From the NCBI GenBank assembly GCA_028688895.1, contig JAQTXG010000017.1, forward strand, positions 1 to 33,442: 33,442 nt of DNA. Reading direction: 5' to 3'. Below, piece by piece: positions 18,191 through 29,840 of this stretch. The notes beneath the pieces were generated by a model. The model was not told where the DNA came from, did no database searches, and was given only the letters and a program-made list of their open reading frames with translations. Made by a program: the position numbers and the translations under genes. Each line of letters begins with the position of its first letter. Position 1 is the stretch's first letter. This DNA is from Candidatus Altimarinota bacterium (GTDB lineage Bacteria; Patescibacteriota; Gracilibacteria; BD1-5; UBA6164).

Positions 18191-20629
18191 ATGAATACAT
18201 TCTTAATATCACTTTTAAGTATAATTATTTTATCAGCTATAACATACATAGTTTATAGAATATTCAAGAGAAAAGCTGATTACAAAAGGACGCTAGAACT
18301 CACATTTTTAAAAATCACTCTTCCTAAAAAAAATAGCGAACTAGATGAGAGAAAAGAAACTACAAAAGACTTCAAAGAAATGATAGGTCTGATGGAGCAA
18401 CTTTTTGCATCTTTGAAATCTGTATATTCTAGAAAAATACTCAAAAAAATCCTATGACAAGACTTGCTGAGTTTCGAATATATAGCTCACGAAAATGAAA
18501 TACTATTTTATATAGTAATTCCAAAAAACTACAAACACTTAATAGAAAAACAAATAAACTGATTTTATACTGATGCAATTATTGAAGAAACAACAGAAGT
18601 AAACATATTCAAAAATAGAAAATACATAGAAGCTACTTACTTAAATACTTCAAAAGAATTTTTCTTTCCTATAAAAACATACTTGAAACTAGAATCAGAC
18701 CCAATAAACAATATCACAAATGCTTTTTCTAAACTAGAAGATGACGAATCAGCAGCTATTCAAATACTTTTGAGACCTACACTAGATGATTGGCAAGGAC
18801 AATGTAGCAAAGCAAGTAGCGCAATAATGAAATGAAAAACTACATGGTTTACACTAAATCCTATAAAAATAATTATATGATTGATAAATATAGCTCTTAC
18901 TAGTAATGATGATGAAAAAAATGCGTCACCAGACAGTAATACTTCTGCTCTTACACAAGAAAGAGCAAAAACAGTAGATGAAAAATGAGACAAAACTGGT
19001 TTTGAAACAATTATTAGAATAATCACCACAGGTAATAATAAATCTATGGTAGAATCAGAAATGACGAATATAGTTTCAGCATTCACTCAGTTTTCATACC
19101 CAGATTTCAACAAATTTGGAAATACTATTCATCACAATAAAAATGCTTTGATAAAAAATTATATATATAGATTTTTTAAAAAACCGTTTTATCTAAAAAA
19201 GATGATTTTAAATACTGAAGAATTAGCGTCATTATACCATTTTCCACATGTGAGATACAATTCTACACCAGAAATAAAATGGCAAAACTTCAAAATAGTA
19301 AAAGCACCTAGTGATATTCCAAAAGAATGATTATTACTCTGACACAATATATATAGATGAGTCAAAAAAGAAATAAGGATGAAAACTGAAGATAGATTTA
19401 GACATTTTTATGTTATATGACAAACAGGTACAGGTAAATCTAGTATATTACAAGTAATGGCTAGACAAGATTTCGCAAACTGAGAATGAGTATGTATCAT
19501 AGATCCTCATGGAGACCTAGCTCGTGATGTGATGCCTTTTATACCGAGAGAAAGAGCTGATGATGTAGTGATATTTGACCCTAGTGATTTAGATAGACCA
19601 TTGTGATTGAACTTACTAGAAGCCGACACTGATGAAGAAAAAGAACTAGTAGCAATGGACGCACTAAACATCATGATCAAACTATTTGGTAATGAAGTAT
19701 TTGGTCCTAGAATACAAGATTACTTTAGAAATGCAGTACTTACACTTATGGATTATCCATGAGGATGAGCCATTACAGATGTAGTAAGACTATTTACAGA
19801 TGTAGACTTCCAAAAAGATAGAACTAGACATGTAAAAAATCCTATAGTAAAAAATTGGTGGGATAAAACATATGCATCTATGTGAGACAGAGAAAAAGCA
19901 GAAATCATACCTTACTTTGCAGCAAAATTTGGTCAATTCACGACAAATAAAATGATGAGAAATATCATATGACAAGTAAAAAGTAGTTTTGATATACTAG
20001 ATATAATGCAAAACAAAAAAATCTTGCTAGTAAATCTGAGTAAATGAAGACTTTGAGATTTAAACTCAAAACTATTAGGTATGATACTTGTTTCAAAGAT
20101 ACAAATGGCAGCCATGAGAAGAGATAGAATAGCAAAAGAAGATAGAACAGATTTTTTCTTGTACATAGATGAATTCCAAAACTATGTAACAGATTCTATC
20201 GAATCAATACTTTCAGAAGCGAGAAAATATAGACTATCACTAAATATTGCACACCAATATCTATGACAATTAGAACAAAGTGATGCACTTACTAAATCTA
20301 GCCTAAATCTAAAACAAGCAATATTCTGAAATGTGTGAACAATCATGAGTTACAAAATCTGACCAGAAGACTGAGAATTTATGGCAAAATACTTTGCTCC
20401 TACTTTCTCAGATCAAGACTTAGTAAATATGGATAAATTCAAAGCTACAATGAAACTTTCAATTGATAATCAGCCTACTATTCCATTTTCTATTATTCCT
20501 GTAAATCCATATCTAGAAAAAGGAGAAGAAAAACTATCAAAAGCATATATAGAATTATCTAGACTGAAATATGGTCGTGACAAAGACTTTGTAAGCAAAG
20601 AAATCGAATATAGGATTTGAAGTAAATAA
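18191..20629 (+). CDS. VirD4/TraG-like coupling ATPase (DUF87/TraD-type)
   Basis: 812 residues. One N-terminal membrane helix (FLISLLSIIILSAITYIVY) is followed by a ~370-residue region without clear motifs. The ATPase core has Walker A GQTGTGKSS (residues 410-418), then CIIDPHGDLARDVMPF, NLLEADTDEEKELVA, and Walker B FFLYIDEFQNY (Asp660-Glu661), with SEARKYRLSLNIAHQYLGQL just after. These are hallmarks of VirD4/TraG-type and related HerA-like DNA pumps that couple DNA to a membrane channel; such genes are widespread in CPR genomes. No other conjugation genes lie in the window. The first glycine of the Walker A motif is TGA. Neighbours on the same strand include a secreted protease, but a terminator separates them. 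Confidence 0.85.
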
Positions 20630-20636
20630 TATTTTT

Positions 20637-20680
20637 AAAAAAAAGTGTACTTTTATAAAAAAAAAGCTACACTTTTTTTA
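20637..20680 (+). terminator. Terminator after the ATPase gene
   Basis: AAAAAAAGTGTA pairs with TACACTTTTTTT around a long A-rich loop, starting about eight bases after the stop. Confidence 0.7.
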
Positions 20681-20703
20681 TTATTTCATTACCATTTTTT
20701 TTT

Positions 20704-22425
20704 ATGAAAAAAATTACATACATTGTATTAGGAATTATAGTTTCGACATTTATCAATACACAATTAAGTTTCGCAAATGATAATATAGAAAATATTTACA
20801 AAATAGAAAGTTATAAATACAACGATACTATCGATACATACATATATGAACAGTATTGAAGCTCTATCTATGTAAAAGATTGATTAGTTTATACAAATGC
20901 ACATGTGATTCTAAACGATGAAAAAGAACCATTTTGAAATTATAGAGTGTGTAAAACCATAGATTTTAAAGAATCTGCACAATGTTTTTCAGTATGAAAA
21001 TTATTATATTTTGATACTGTAAATGACTTAGCAGTATTAAAAATATGAACAACAGAAACTAAATGAGTAACATTTAGTAAAAAAACTATAAATATATGAG
21101 ATACAGTAAAAGTATACTGATATCCATCAAATTGATGAGATACAATCACATATACTGAATGAAAAATATCAGGTTATGAAAAATGATTATACAAAATAGA
21201 TGCAAATCTAGATGCTTGAAATAGTGGTGGATGAGTATTTGATGATGACTGAAACCTGATTTGAATGGCTGTCTCAGTGTCAGTATGATATACTACTCTT
21301 TGATATGTAATTCCTATAAATAAGATAAATAATTTCATAGCAAAAAAATGAGAAAGTATTGAAAATTATGAAAAAGATATAGAAAATAGTTTTATCCAAA
21401 ATACGACAAATAGAAATAAAATAATATGAGCAAAAAGTTTTGAAAATGCATATATAAGTCTAAATGGATATAATCCATATGGTTTAAAACTAAATGATTA
21501 CATATATAACAATTCTGAAAAATACTTTTTTGTATCATTAAAAGACAAAAATGATGATACAAATATATATATAATGAATTCAAAAGTAAACTGAAAAACT
21601 GATTATAATTTAGACGAAAATATAGATTATAACAACAAAGAATTAGAAAAATCACAAGACGATACAACTATAAAATTATTAAAAGTAAAAAAAGTAAAAA
21701 TAAAAAACAAAGATGCCGTACTATCTCTAGTAGTATCAAAAGATAATTCAATTTATTTAAATCTAACTATTGAAGTAACAAAAAATAATTTAATAAATGC
21801 TACTATTACATCTACAAACATTAAAAATAAATCATTTTTAAATGGAGTAAAATTGATATTAAAAAATCTAAATTTTATTAGTAATGAAAATGCAACAGAA
21901 AATAATGAATTACTTACACTAGACAATTTAAAAATAGACAAAATCGATTGATTTTATATTTTGGATAGTATAAATTGATGAATATTATTCAACTATTGAG
22001 ATATAAACGTTGTATCTAGCAGTTCTAGTAAGAATAAAATATCAGATTACGGAAAAGATTACACACTTTCTGAAACATTACTAGATGATTATTATTATAT
22101 GAATGAATATTACTATATAAATGATTTTTCTATTAAACAATCAGATTCATGAGCAAATTATATATATGAATATTGAATAAATAATAAATCAAAATCATCT
22201 GCAGAAGATAAAAATGAAGATAAATATTATATAAATGCATACTTTTATGACAAAATGGATGAACAAAATTTTTATTTAAATAGCTTTAGTTTTACTTTCA
22301 ATGAAAATAAATCAAAAGAAACAATTGATAAGTTGTTAAAATCAGTAAAAACTAATTCATGAAAAGATGTATTCCCTATTTGAGAATTAAAAGTATGAGA
22401 AAATGTAGTTGAAACTCAAAAATAA
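20704..22425 (+). CDS. Secreted trypsin-like (S1/DegP-type) serine protease with large C-terminal extension
   Basis: 573 residues. Signal peptide: MKKITYIVLGIIVSTFINTQLSFA. The first ~220 residues are a chymotrypsin-fold protease with the full triad: His67 in YTNAHVI, Asp108 in VNDLAVLKI, Ser174 in DAGNSGGGVFDD. Supporting segments are VYGYPSNGGDTITYTEG and GYVIPINKINNF. No PDZ domain follows; the C-terminal ~350 residues are Asn/Lys/Asp-rich beta-strand-like sequence that I do not recognise. Proteins with this layout degrade or process exported or foreign proteins. Given the signal peptide and absence of a second anchor it is probably released or surface-bound. The glycine after NS is GGT but several glycines around the triad are TGA. 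Confidence 0.86.
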
Positions 22426-22433
22426 AAAAAATG

Positions 22434-22469
22434 AAGTAGAATTTTAAAATAAAGATTCTACTTTTTTTA
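22434..22469 (+). terminator. Terminator after the protease gene
   Basis: AAGTAGAAT pairs with ATTCTACTT, followed by a T run, about ten bases after the stop codon. Confidence 0.7.
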
Positions 22470-22535
22470 ATCTTTACAAATCGACTATAATCAATAAAAT
22501 AAATACAATATTTTATATTTTAATAATAGAAATAA

Positions 22536-23636
22536 ATGGACTTTTATAGTATTTTAGAAATAGAAAAATGAGCAAGTAAAGAAGAAATAAAAAAAGCATA
22601 TAGAAAACTTGCTATGCAATATCACCCTGATAGAAATGCTGGAGACAAAACAGCAGAAGAAAAATTTAAGCAAATAAATGAAGCTTACTCTACTCTATCT
22701 GATGATGCAAAAAGACAACAATATGATATGTTTGGTAAAGCTTGATGAGCTGGATGAAATCCATTTGGATGATGATTTGGTGGATGAGTTGATGTAGACT
22801 TATGAGATATATTTGAATCTTTTTTTGGTAGATGATTTGGAGGACAAGCAAAAAAAAGAAAAACTACATATGCAGGTGAAGATATAGAAACAAACATAAA
22901 TATAGACTTAAAAACAAGTATATATTGATGAAAAGAAAAAGTAAAATTTAACAAAAAGGAGACATGTGTAACATGTGATTGAGAATGATGAAAATGAAAA
23001 ACTACATGTAGTAAATGTAATGGTAGATGACAAATCACATATACAACTCAAAGTATGTTTGGAACAATCCAACAAACAGGTACTTGTGATGCATGTTCAT
23101 GAACATGAGAAACATTTAGTGAAGTATGTAGTAACTGTCATTGAGAAAAAAGAAAATTAGTAAAAAAAGAAATAGATGTAGATATTCCAGCATGAATCGA
23201 TGATGGAATGATCATAAAAATGTCATGAGAATGAAATAGTTGAGTAGGTACAAGACAAAGTTGAGATTTATATATCAGATTTTGAGTAAAACTAGAAGAA
23301 AAAGAACTGAAAAGAGACTGAGTAAATCTATATTATGAACTGGAAATAGATGTATTAGAAGCTATTTTATGAACAAAAAAAGAGATTAATATTCCTGTTA
23401 TATGAAAAAGAAATATAGAAATCAAAGCTTGAACACAACCAGAAACAATTATAAAAATATCATGAGATTGAGTAAAACATATAGATAGTGACTCTAAATG
23501 AGATTTATTTATAAACCTTTCTATAAAAATACCTAAAAAACTTTGAAAAACAGAGAGAGAATTATATGAAAAAATAGCTAAAGAAAAAAAATTAAATGTA
23601 AATAAAAGCGGAGTCTTTGAAAAAATATTTTGATAA
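22536..23636 (+). CDS. dnaJ: Chaperone protein DnaJ
   Basis: 366 residues, normal length. The J domain starts [20 protein letters not shown] and carries YHPD (His30-Pro-Asp). A Gly/Phe-rich linker (KAGGAGGNPFGGGFGGG) is almost entirely encoded by TGA, and is unreadable in the standard code. The zinc-finger region has four CxxCxGxG-type repeats (CVTCDGEG, CSKCNGRG, CDACSGTG, CSNCHGEK), the last lacking the usual final Gly. Two C-terminal substrate-binding domains follow ([32 protein letters not shown]). It stimulates DnaK ATPase and delivers substrates. DnaK and GrpE are not seen in the window. It is the first gene of a four-gene run with pld and two membrane proteins. Confidence 0.95.
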
Positions 23637-23642
23637 AAAATT

Positions 23643-24701
23643 ATGAAATCACACCAAAAAATAATTTCAATTATATTTTTTATATTATTTATAATAATAT
23701 TTTCTTATTATAATCTAGATGAATACAAATCATTTCATCTACAAAAAATAAACACAGAAAAAAATCAACTAGATATAAATAATAAAATAAATAATTTTGA
23801 AGTAAAAAATATTCAAGAGTTAAATGATACAAAATTGTTCTACACTCCAAACAAAGAGTTATTGTGAAAAATAATTGAACATATAAATAATGCCAAAAAT
23901 GAAATATATTTAGAAACATATATGTTAACAGAAACTAGAATACAAGATGCACTCATCAAAGCAAAAGATAGATGAGTAAAAATACAAATAATTCTAGAAA
24001 AATCACCCTATATGTCTTACAATATAAATAACAAAGCATACGATTATCTCACAAAAAAATGAATCAAAGTAGTACGGTCAAACAAAGATAATTATTCACT
24101 AAATCATTCAAAAGTATTATTAATTGATGGATTATCAATTGTATCTACCTGAAATTATACTTACTCAACTTTTACAAAAAACAGAGATTTTTTTGTGTTC
24201 ACTAGTGATAAAAATATTAATGACAAATTAAAACAAAACTTTTCTAATGATTATTTATGAGAAAAAATCAATATTTATGATAATAATCTAATATTTAGTC
24301 CTAACTCATCTAGAATAAAATTTGAAAAATTATTTAATAGTGCAGATAAAAATATAAAAATGTATTTTCAGTATGTACTAGATGATAATTTAGTAGAACA
24401 ACTAATAAATTTAAAACTAGATAAAAATATAGACATAGAAATAATCTTACCAATTACAGCAAAAGACGATGAAAAAACAAAAAAATTAGAAAAAAATTGA
24501 GTAAAAATATCAATACAAAAAAAATGAACAATGCATGCAAAAGCAATTCTCATAGATGAAAAATACTTGTTTATTTGAAGTATTAATTTTTCAGAAAACT
24601 CTATAGACAACAATAGAGAAATTTGAATTTTGATAAAAAATACAGATATAATTAATCAGTTTTTAGAAATATTTTACTTAGATATAAAAAACAATGATTA
24701 A
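23643..24701 (+). CDS. Membrane-anchored phospholipase D-like protein
   Basis: 352 residues. An N-terminal signal anchor (IISIIFFILFIIIFSYYNL) places the rest outside. Two HKD motifs are present: NHSKVLLIDG (His155) with STGNYT downstream, and MHAKAILIDEKYLFIGSINFS (His298). Both are intact, giving the paired active site of PLD superfamily enzymes (phospholipases, cardiolipin synthases, nucleases). One-copy-per-half layout and size are like bacterial PLD-like nucleases or small cardiolipin-synthase relatives; substrate cannot be set from sequence. It starts six bases after dnaJ. An extracellular PLD could act on lipids or nucleic acids of neighbouring cells, an inference. Confidence 0.88.
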
Positions 24702-24761
24702 CTTTGCAAAATAGTATTTTATCATATAATAAAAAGTGTTTATTACTTAACTGATAAAAAA

Positions 24762-27584
24762 GTGAATCTATTATCAAAAATAATTTTTACGACAATCAGT
24801 GCCAGCTTGATTATCATATTGATATTTGTTACATATTTAACAAATACTTACACTAGTAATCAGTTCCCATTTTACGAAAACATAGTTCCATGAACATTTG
24901 AATTAAGCAATAAAAATGGTGATTTTACTATGAATGAATTATCAAAAACGAGTAGTTGAAAATTATTAGTAAAAATACTAAATAGTTCAGATAAAATATA
25001 TTATTCTAGTTGAGAAATAGAAATAAATGAAACAAATTGAGTCTATGATATAAAACTTAGTAAATGAGTATATTTTTTCGACTTCAAAAAATTGAATTCT
25101 AGATATGTAATAAAATGAGAATGATTTGAAATAAATAATAAATGACATGGTAAATTTATAATAAACAATTTAGTATTTTGAAAAAGTTTAGTTTTTTCTA
25201 TAAATTCTTTAGTAGAGTTGAATTTAAAAAATTATAAAACTTGAGAAAATATGACAAGTCTAGATTTGTACCCTCACACTTACTTGATATTTAATCCACT
25301 TAAAAACGTATTTGTTAAAAATTCTGACTTGTTAAAAATTTCACAAAACTTTGTATTATCATATTTTACTAATGAAATTTATTCACAAGATGAAATATCA
25401 AATGATTTTTTAAATATAGTAAGTCTAAAAGATTCTGAAATAGAAAAAAATATCAAAGATATTTTAACTTATGAAAAAAATGAATACAACGAAAAATTAA
25501 AAACTCTAAATATATTTAAAAAATCATCTTTTTCAAAAATATCATGAGAAGATTATATTGTAAAGTATTCAAAATTATTTATAAATGAATCAAAAATAAG
25601 TACATTCAATAAAAATATTATCATCAGAAATTTAAACACACTATTAAAAAATGAAAGTATAAGTCCAGAAGATATTAATAAAATAGTAAATACTAGTAAA
25701 GAGCTAAAAAATATAGACCCAAAATGATTTGAAGAAATAAAAAATATAATTAATTATTATTATGATTTAGTACTTACAAGTGATGAAAATATAAATACAA
25801 AGATAAATTTATCTAGTTTGATTTCAAATCTAAATGATAAAAATTTTAGTATAGATTTTTTATCTTTATCATATTTAGAGAAAACATTTTTTGAATATGA
25901 TTTCATCTCAAATGAATGATTTTATAAAAATATTTCTGACTTTAGAATGAGATATTTTGACGATCTAAACATCAATTTAAATTGAGAAAATTCAAAAAAA
26001 TACAATTTAAATGACATGGAAAAAGTAGATTATTTATTATTTTTTCTAGAAAATATAATTATAAATTCTGATTTTTCAAAATCTAACATAGACACAAAAG
26101 ATCTTATAACTATTTTTAGTGATTATGTAAATATATCAAATTATTACTACAATTTCAATGATGAAAAAATAAAAAGAACTTGAATATTTACAAATTCAAA
26201 ATTACTATTCAAATTTTTAACTATTCTAGAAAACAAATATTTTGATAAAGATAGAAATGAAAACTGATTACTTGTTTTAAAACAAGATGAAAAAATAATT
26301 ACATCAGATATAAAATTATTAGAATATAACATAGATCAATTATTAAAATTTTATTCAGAACAAAAATCAGTATTAGATTCAAAACAAAATACAAAAGATC
26401 AAATAGTTATGGATTGATATAAAAATTTAGAAACAACTTATAAAGAATATTTTGATGCAATAAAAAATTACAAAGAATATACAGTAAAATATGATAAAAA
26501 TAAAAATAGTTTACTCACAACAGAAAGTGTATGAGAAGGAAATAATACTATTATATTATCAGAAAATAATGCAAAAGATTACCTAAGTCAATTCAACTGA
26601 ACAAATCTAAGCTATACATCAATCAGGGTTATGGATTACAATTATTGTCAAACACCTAATTCAGAAAATGATACATCAAATATAGAAATACCATATTGTT
26701 ACAAAGTAGAAAATATAAATATAGACTGAAAAAATGTTTCATTTCTACTATTCCCATTAGACAAAAACAAAATAGATGAAATCGTTATAGAAAACATAAA
26801 AAAATCAAGTTCATATAAACTAGATGAAATAAAAGTAGAATTGGATGAAAAATACAAAATTGCTACTTTAGATAAAGAAAAATACGATTTTGCAAATTTT
26901 ATGATAAATACATTTTGACAAAAGATAATAGATACTCAAAATTGATGACCTGAAATAATTGTATGACCTACTATAGAAGAAGACCCTGTAATAAAAATAT
27001 TTAAAAGAAATAAACTACTTTGAGCATCTTGAGACTTTTCAGTATTAAATTGATTTCTAAATATAAATTATAATGATTTAATAGTAAATAAGGAAGCAAA
27101 CTGAGAATATTCTATAAACCTAAAATCTGCAACATACAACATCGATATGTGAAGAAACAATATTTATCATTGAAATTTTAGCTCAAAATATGATTTTTCA
27201 AACAAACATAGTTTTATAAATCCTGAAATTACATTGATAGATAAAAACAATAATACATTGTTATTTGGAAACAAAATATACATAAAATGAGAATACAAAG
27301 TAACTACAATAAAAGAAGAAATAAAAAAAGTGTTTGAAAATTATAGTTTTATAAACGAAGTAACAAATAGTATTTTAAACAATTTAAACACAAGTGATAT
27401 AACAATAAACTATTACAAAACATTAAATCAAACAGAATTTAATACAATTTACAACTGAAAAAATCTTTATATAAAATTATTTAATTGAAATATTACAAAT
27501 ATTAGTTATAATAAACAAAGTTTAATAAATGGAAAAATAATACTTTCTGATTTAAACAATATTTTAAAAAATATAAATAATTAA
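24762..27584 (+). CDS. Large membrane-anchored extracellular protein of unknown function
   Basis: About 940 residues from the GTG at 24762. The frame is open back to the pld stop at 24699, and no ATG exists in that stretch, so the start is GTG or a rarer codon further up. A signal anchor (IIFTTISASLIIILIFVTYLT) opens the protein. The rest is Asn/Lys/Ile/Asp-rich. A first beta-rich domain ends near GKSLVFSINSL, then long helical parts (KDILTYEKNEYNEKLKTL; YKNLETTYKEYFDAIKNYKE), then a Cys pair (YNYCQTPNS, IPYCYKVEN) and a C-terminal beta-rich domain beginning KIFKRNKLLGASGDFSVLNG. No family is recognised. Close spacing to pld and the next small membrane protein suggests one transcriptional unit. 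Confidence 0.75.
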
Positions 27585-27587
27585 TTT

Positions 27588-27839
27588 ATGGCGAAAAAAG
27601 ATAAATGAATGAAAATAATGGCATTTCTAGCATTATTTTGAATAATTATATGAATTATTTGAACTTGATTACTAATTATATTTAATTGATGACAAAGTGT
27701 AGAGACAGAACAAACATTGACTCCAGAACAATATCAACAATTACAAGAAATGATAAAATCACAATGATGAAGTTGAACTTTAAACAATACTTGAACAACT
27801 AATACTTGAAGTATAAGTTTATCATGAACAACAAATTAA
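27588..27839 (+). CDS. Small single-pass membrane protein with Gln/Gly/Thr-rich exterior
   Basis: 83 residues. A Lys-rich start (MAKKDKGMK) precedes one membrane helix (IMAFLALFGIIIGIIGTGLL). The exterior part has EQTLTPEQYQQLQEMIKSQG and ends in a Gly/Thr/Asn/Ser tail. This layout, a helix then a TPEQYQQLQEMI-like segment, looks like small hypothetical proteins of CPR genomes; no function is assigned. It starts three bases after the preceding stop. Nearly every glycine is TGA, so the standard code hides the gene. Confidence 0.7.
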
Positions 27840-27842
27840 TAA

Positions 27843-28004
27843 AGGGACCTCTGAAAAATTCACATCTAGAAAAAAATTATCTTTTTTGCTAAAATTTATT
27901 CAAAAATTTTTTGCTTAGAATAGCTAATCAAAAAATTATTTTCTTAAATTTTATCTAAAAAATATAGATTTTTGTTCTTACGATGGTATTTTACTGAGGT
28001 CCCT
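27843..28004. mobile_element. Small inverted-repeat (MITE-like) element, full copy
   Basis: AGGGACCTCTG at the left and CTGAGGTCCCT at the right form an 11-base terminal inverted repeat with one mismatch, 162 bases in total. The interior is A+T-rich and has no coding frame. Both ends are recognisably repeated at 29734-29808, where the middle is deleted. No transposase is encoded, so it would be a non-autonomous element if mobile. Confidence 0.6.
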
Positions 28005-28043
28005 AAAATCTGAAAAAGTATAAAAATTGCTTTTTCAGATTTT
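28005..28043. terminator. Bidirectional terminator-like hairpin upstream of korA
   Basis: AAAATCTGAAAAA pairs perfectly with TTTTTCAGATTTT. It lies between the inverted-repeat element and the korA start and would insulate korA from the upstream run. Confidence 0.65.
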
Positions 28044-28070
28044 GCAAAATTATTTTAATTATCCACATAA

Positions 28071-29735
28071 ATGAATTTAAATACAAGAATTACTGGTCCT
28101 GCATGAGCAGGTATTAACTCGACAGTAGATATAATAGCAGACTTATTTGCAGAGTTGTGATATGATTTGATATCAGATATAGAATACGAATCTAGAATAA
28201 AATGATGAGTAAACTTTTTTGATGTAAACATAAGTGATAAAAAAGAAAAATATCTGACAAAAAAAGTAGATATTATTTTAGCATTCAACACTGAAAGTCT
28301 AGAAAGACAATTACAAAGTTTAAAAAAATGAGCAGCTATAATAGTAAATAAAAAATGGCTAGATAAATTGACAGCTAAATGAATCGATTTATCAGATTTC
28401 AATATACTTGATTTGGAAATAAGTGATAAATATGACAATACTTATCTACTATGAATATATGCTCTATATTTAAATCTAGACATAGATATAATTACTGAAA
28501 ATATAAAAAAAGTATTTGCAAAAAAATGAGCAGATATAGTAGAAAATAATATAAATATAGTAAAAAACATATTTGAAACATATAAAATACCAAATAAATC
28601 TGATTTAAAAATATGAAGAATATGACAACCAAAAGAATTGATATATGGAAATAGATCACTTACTTACTGAGCAATAGAATGAGGTCTAGAATTTTACTCA
28701 GCTTATCCTATGACTCCAGCTTCTACCATATTATCAGAAGTGATAAACTCAAAAAAAGTAAAATACATACAAAATGAAGATGAAGTAGCAGTAGCAAACT
28801 CGGCTCTTTGAGCTAGTTTCACTTGAGCAAGAGCTATGTGTGGTACATCTGGTTGATGATTTGCACTTATGACTGAAGCATTAAGTTTTGCAGTACAAGC
28901 AGAATTCCCTATCACAGTAGTATTATCTCAAAGAGCTTGACCTTCAACTGGTACACCTACATATCATGAAGCATGAGATATAAATTTTGCACTAAATCCT
29001 ACATTTGGTGACTTCAATCATGTAGTTATGTACCCAAGTAGTTTAGAAGAAGCATATTATTTTTGATGACTAGCACTAAATATAGCTGACAAATACCAAA
29101 CTCAAGTAATTTTACTTATGGATAAACAATCTAGTGAATTAATTGGGACTGTTGATAAATTGACAACTCCTGCTATAGATAGATGAATTATTTTAGAAAA
29201 TCCACCAATTGATTACAAGAGATATGAATTAAATGAATCAGGTATTTCTCCTAGAGTAAAAGTAGGTACTAAAAACTGAGATTTCATTGCTTCTAGTTAT
29301 GAACATGATGAATACTGAGCTACATCTGAAGATCCTGAGTTAAAAAAATTATTTACAGAAAAAAGATTCAAAAAACTAGATAATTTCTTTAAAAAAGAAT
29401 GATTTTCAGGTTTCGAAGTAATAAATTCAAATGCTAAAAAAATTATAATCACGACTTCATTTACTAGCTATACTGCTAAAGAATTCGTAAAAAATAATCC
29501 TGAATTTTGATTAATAATAATCAAATTTTTAAAACCACTTGATGAAAGATTATTAGAAGACTTAAGAGATAAACAAGAAGTAATATTTGTAGAAAATAAT
29601 TATTCATGACAAATAGAAAATTATATCACAAAAGAATTAGGTCTAAAATACATTCCATGATTAAAAATATCTCATATGAGAAAATATGACCTATTCCCTT
29701 TCTATATAGAGGATTTTGAAGAATTGAAAAAATAA
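28071..29735 (+). CDS. korA: 2-oxoacid:ferredoxin oxidoreductase, fused gamma-alpha subunit
   Basis: 554 residues. The N-terminal ~180 residues are the gamma (electron-transfer/CoA) domain: TRITGPAGAGINSTVDIIAD, then YESRIKGGVNFFDVNIS. The alpha part starts near residue 195 with GNRSLTYGAIEGGLEFYSAY and PMTPASTIL, followed by EDEVAVANSALGASFTGARA, CGTSGGGFALMTEALSFAVQ, QRAGPSTGTPTYHEAGDINF and PSSLEEAYYFGGLALNIADK. This gamma-alpha fusion is the KorA layout. With KorB it oxidatively decarboxylates a 2-oxoacid to acyl-CoA and reduces ferredoxin. The actual 2-oxoacid is not fixed by sequence. A second C-terminal domain (IIITTSFTSYTAKEF) is present. korB follows 105 bases downstream. Confidence 0.9.
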
Positions 29736-29808
29736 GGAACACTACTAAATCACAATTAGAAAAAAATTATATTTTATTCTTACGATTGTATTTTGCAGAA
29801 GTTTCTAA
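29734..29808. repeat. Shortened copy of the MITE-like repeat between korA and korB
   Basis: The left part (AAGGAACACTACTAAATCAC and TAGAAAAAAATTAT) and the right part (TTCTTACGATTGTATTTTGC) align with the two ends of the 27843-28004 element, with about 80 interior bases missing. The terminal inverted repeat is degraded. It occupies most of the korA-korB gap. Confidence 0.6.
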
Positions 29809-29840
29809 ATTCATTATAAACATTAATTAAAAATATTTTT

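Noticed and set aside
18760-19086. Minus-strand frame within the ATPase gene
   Set aside because: Shadow frame; the plus strand carries Walker A and B motifs in one continuous TGA-Gly frame.
22685-23038. Minus-strand His/Pro-rich frame over dnaJ
   Set aside because: Antisense of the DnaJ Gly/Phe linker and zinc fingers, where TGA codons read as TCA on the other strand; no independent support.
28055-28915. Minus-strand frames over korA
   Set aside because: Shadows of the KorA frame, which shows all family motifs when TGA is Gly.
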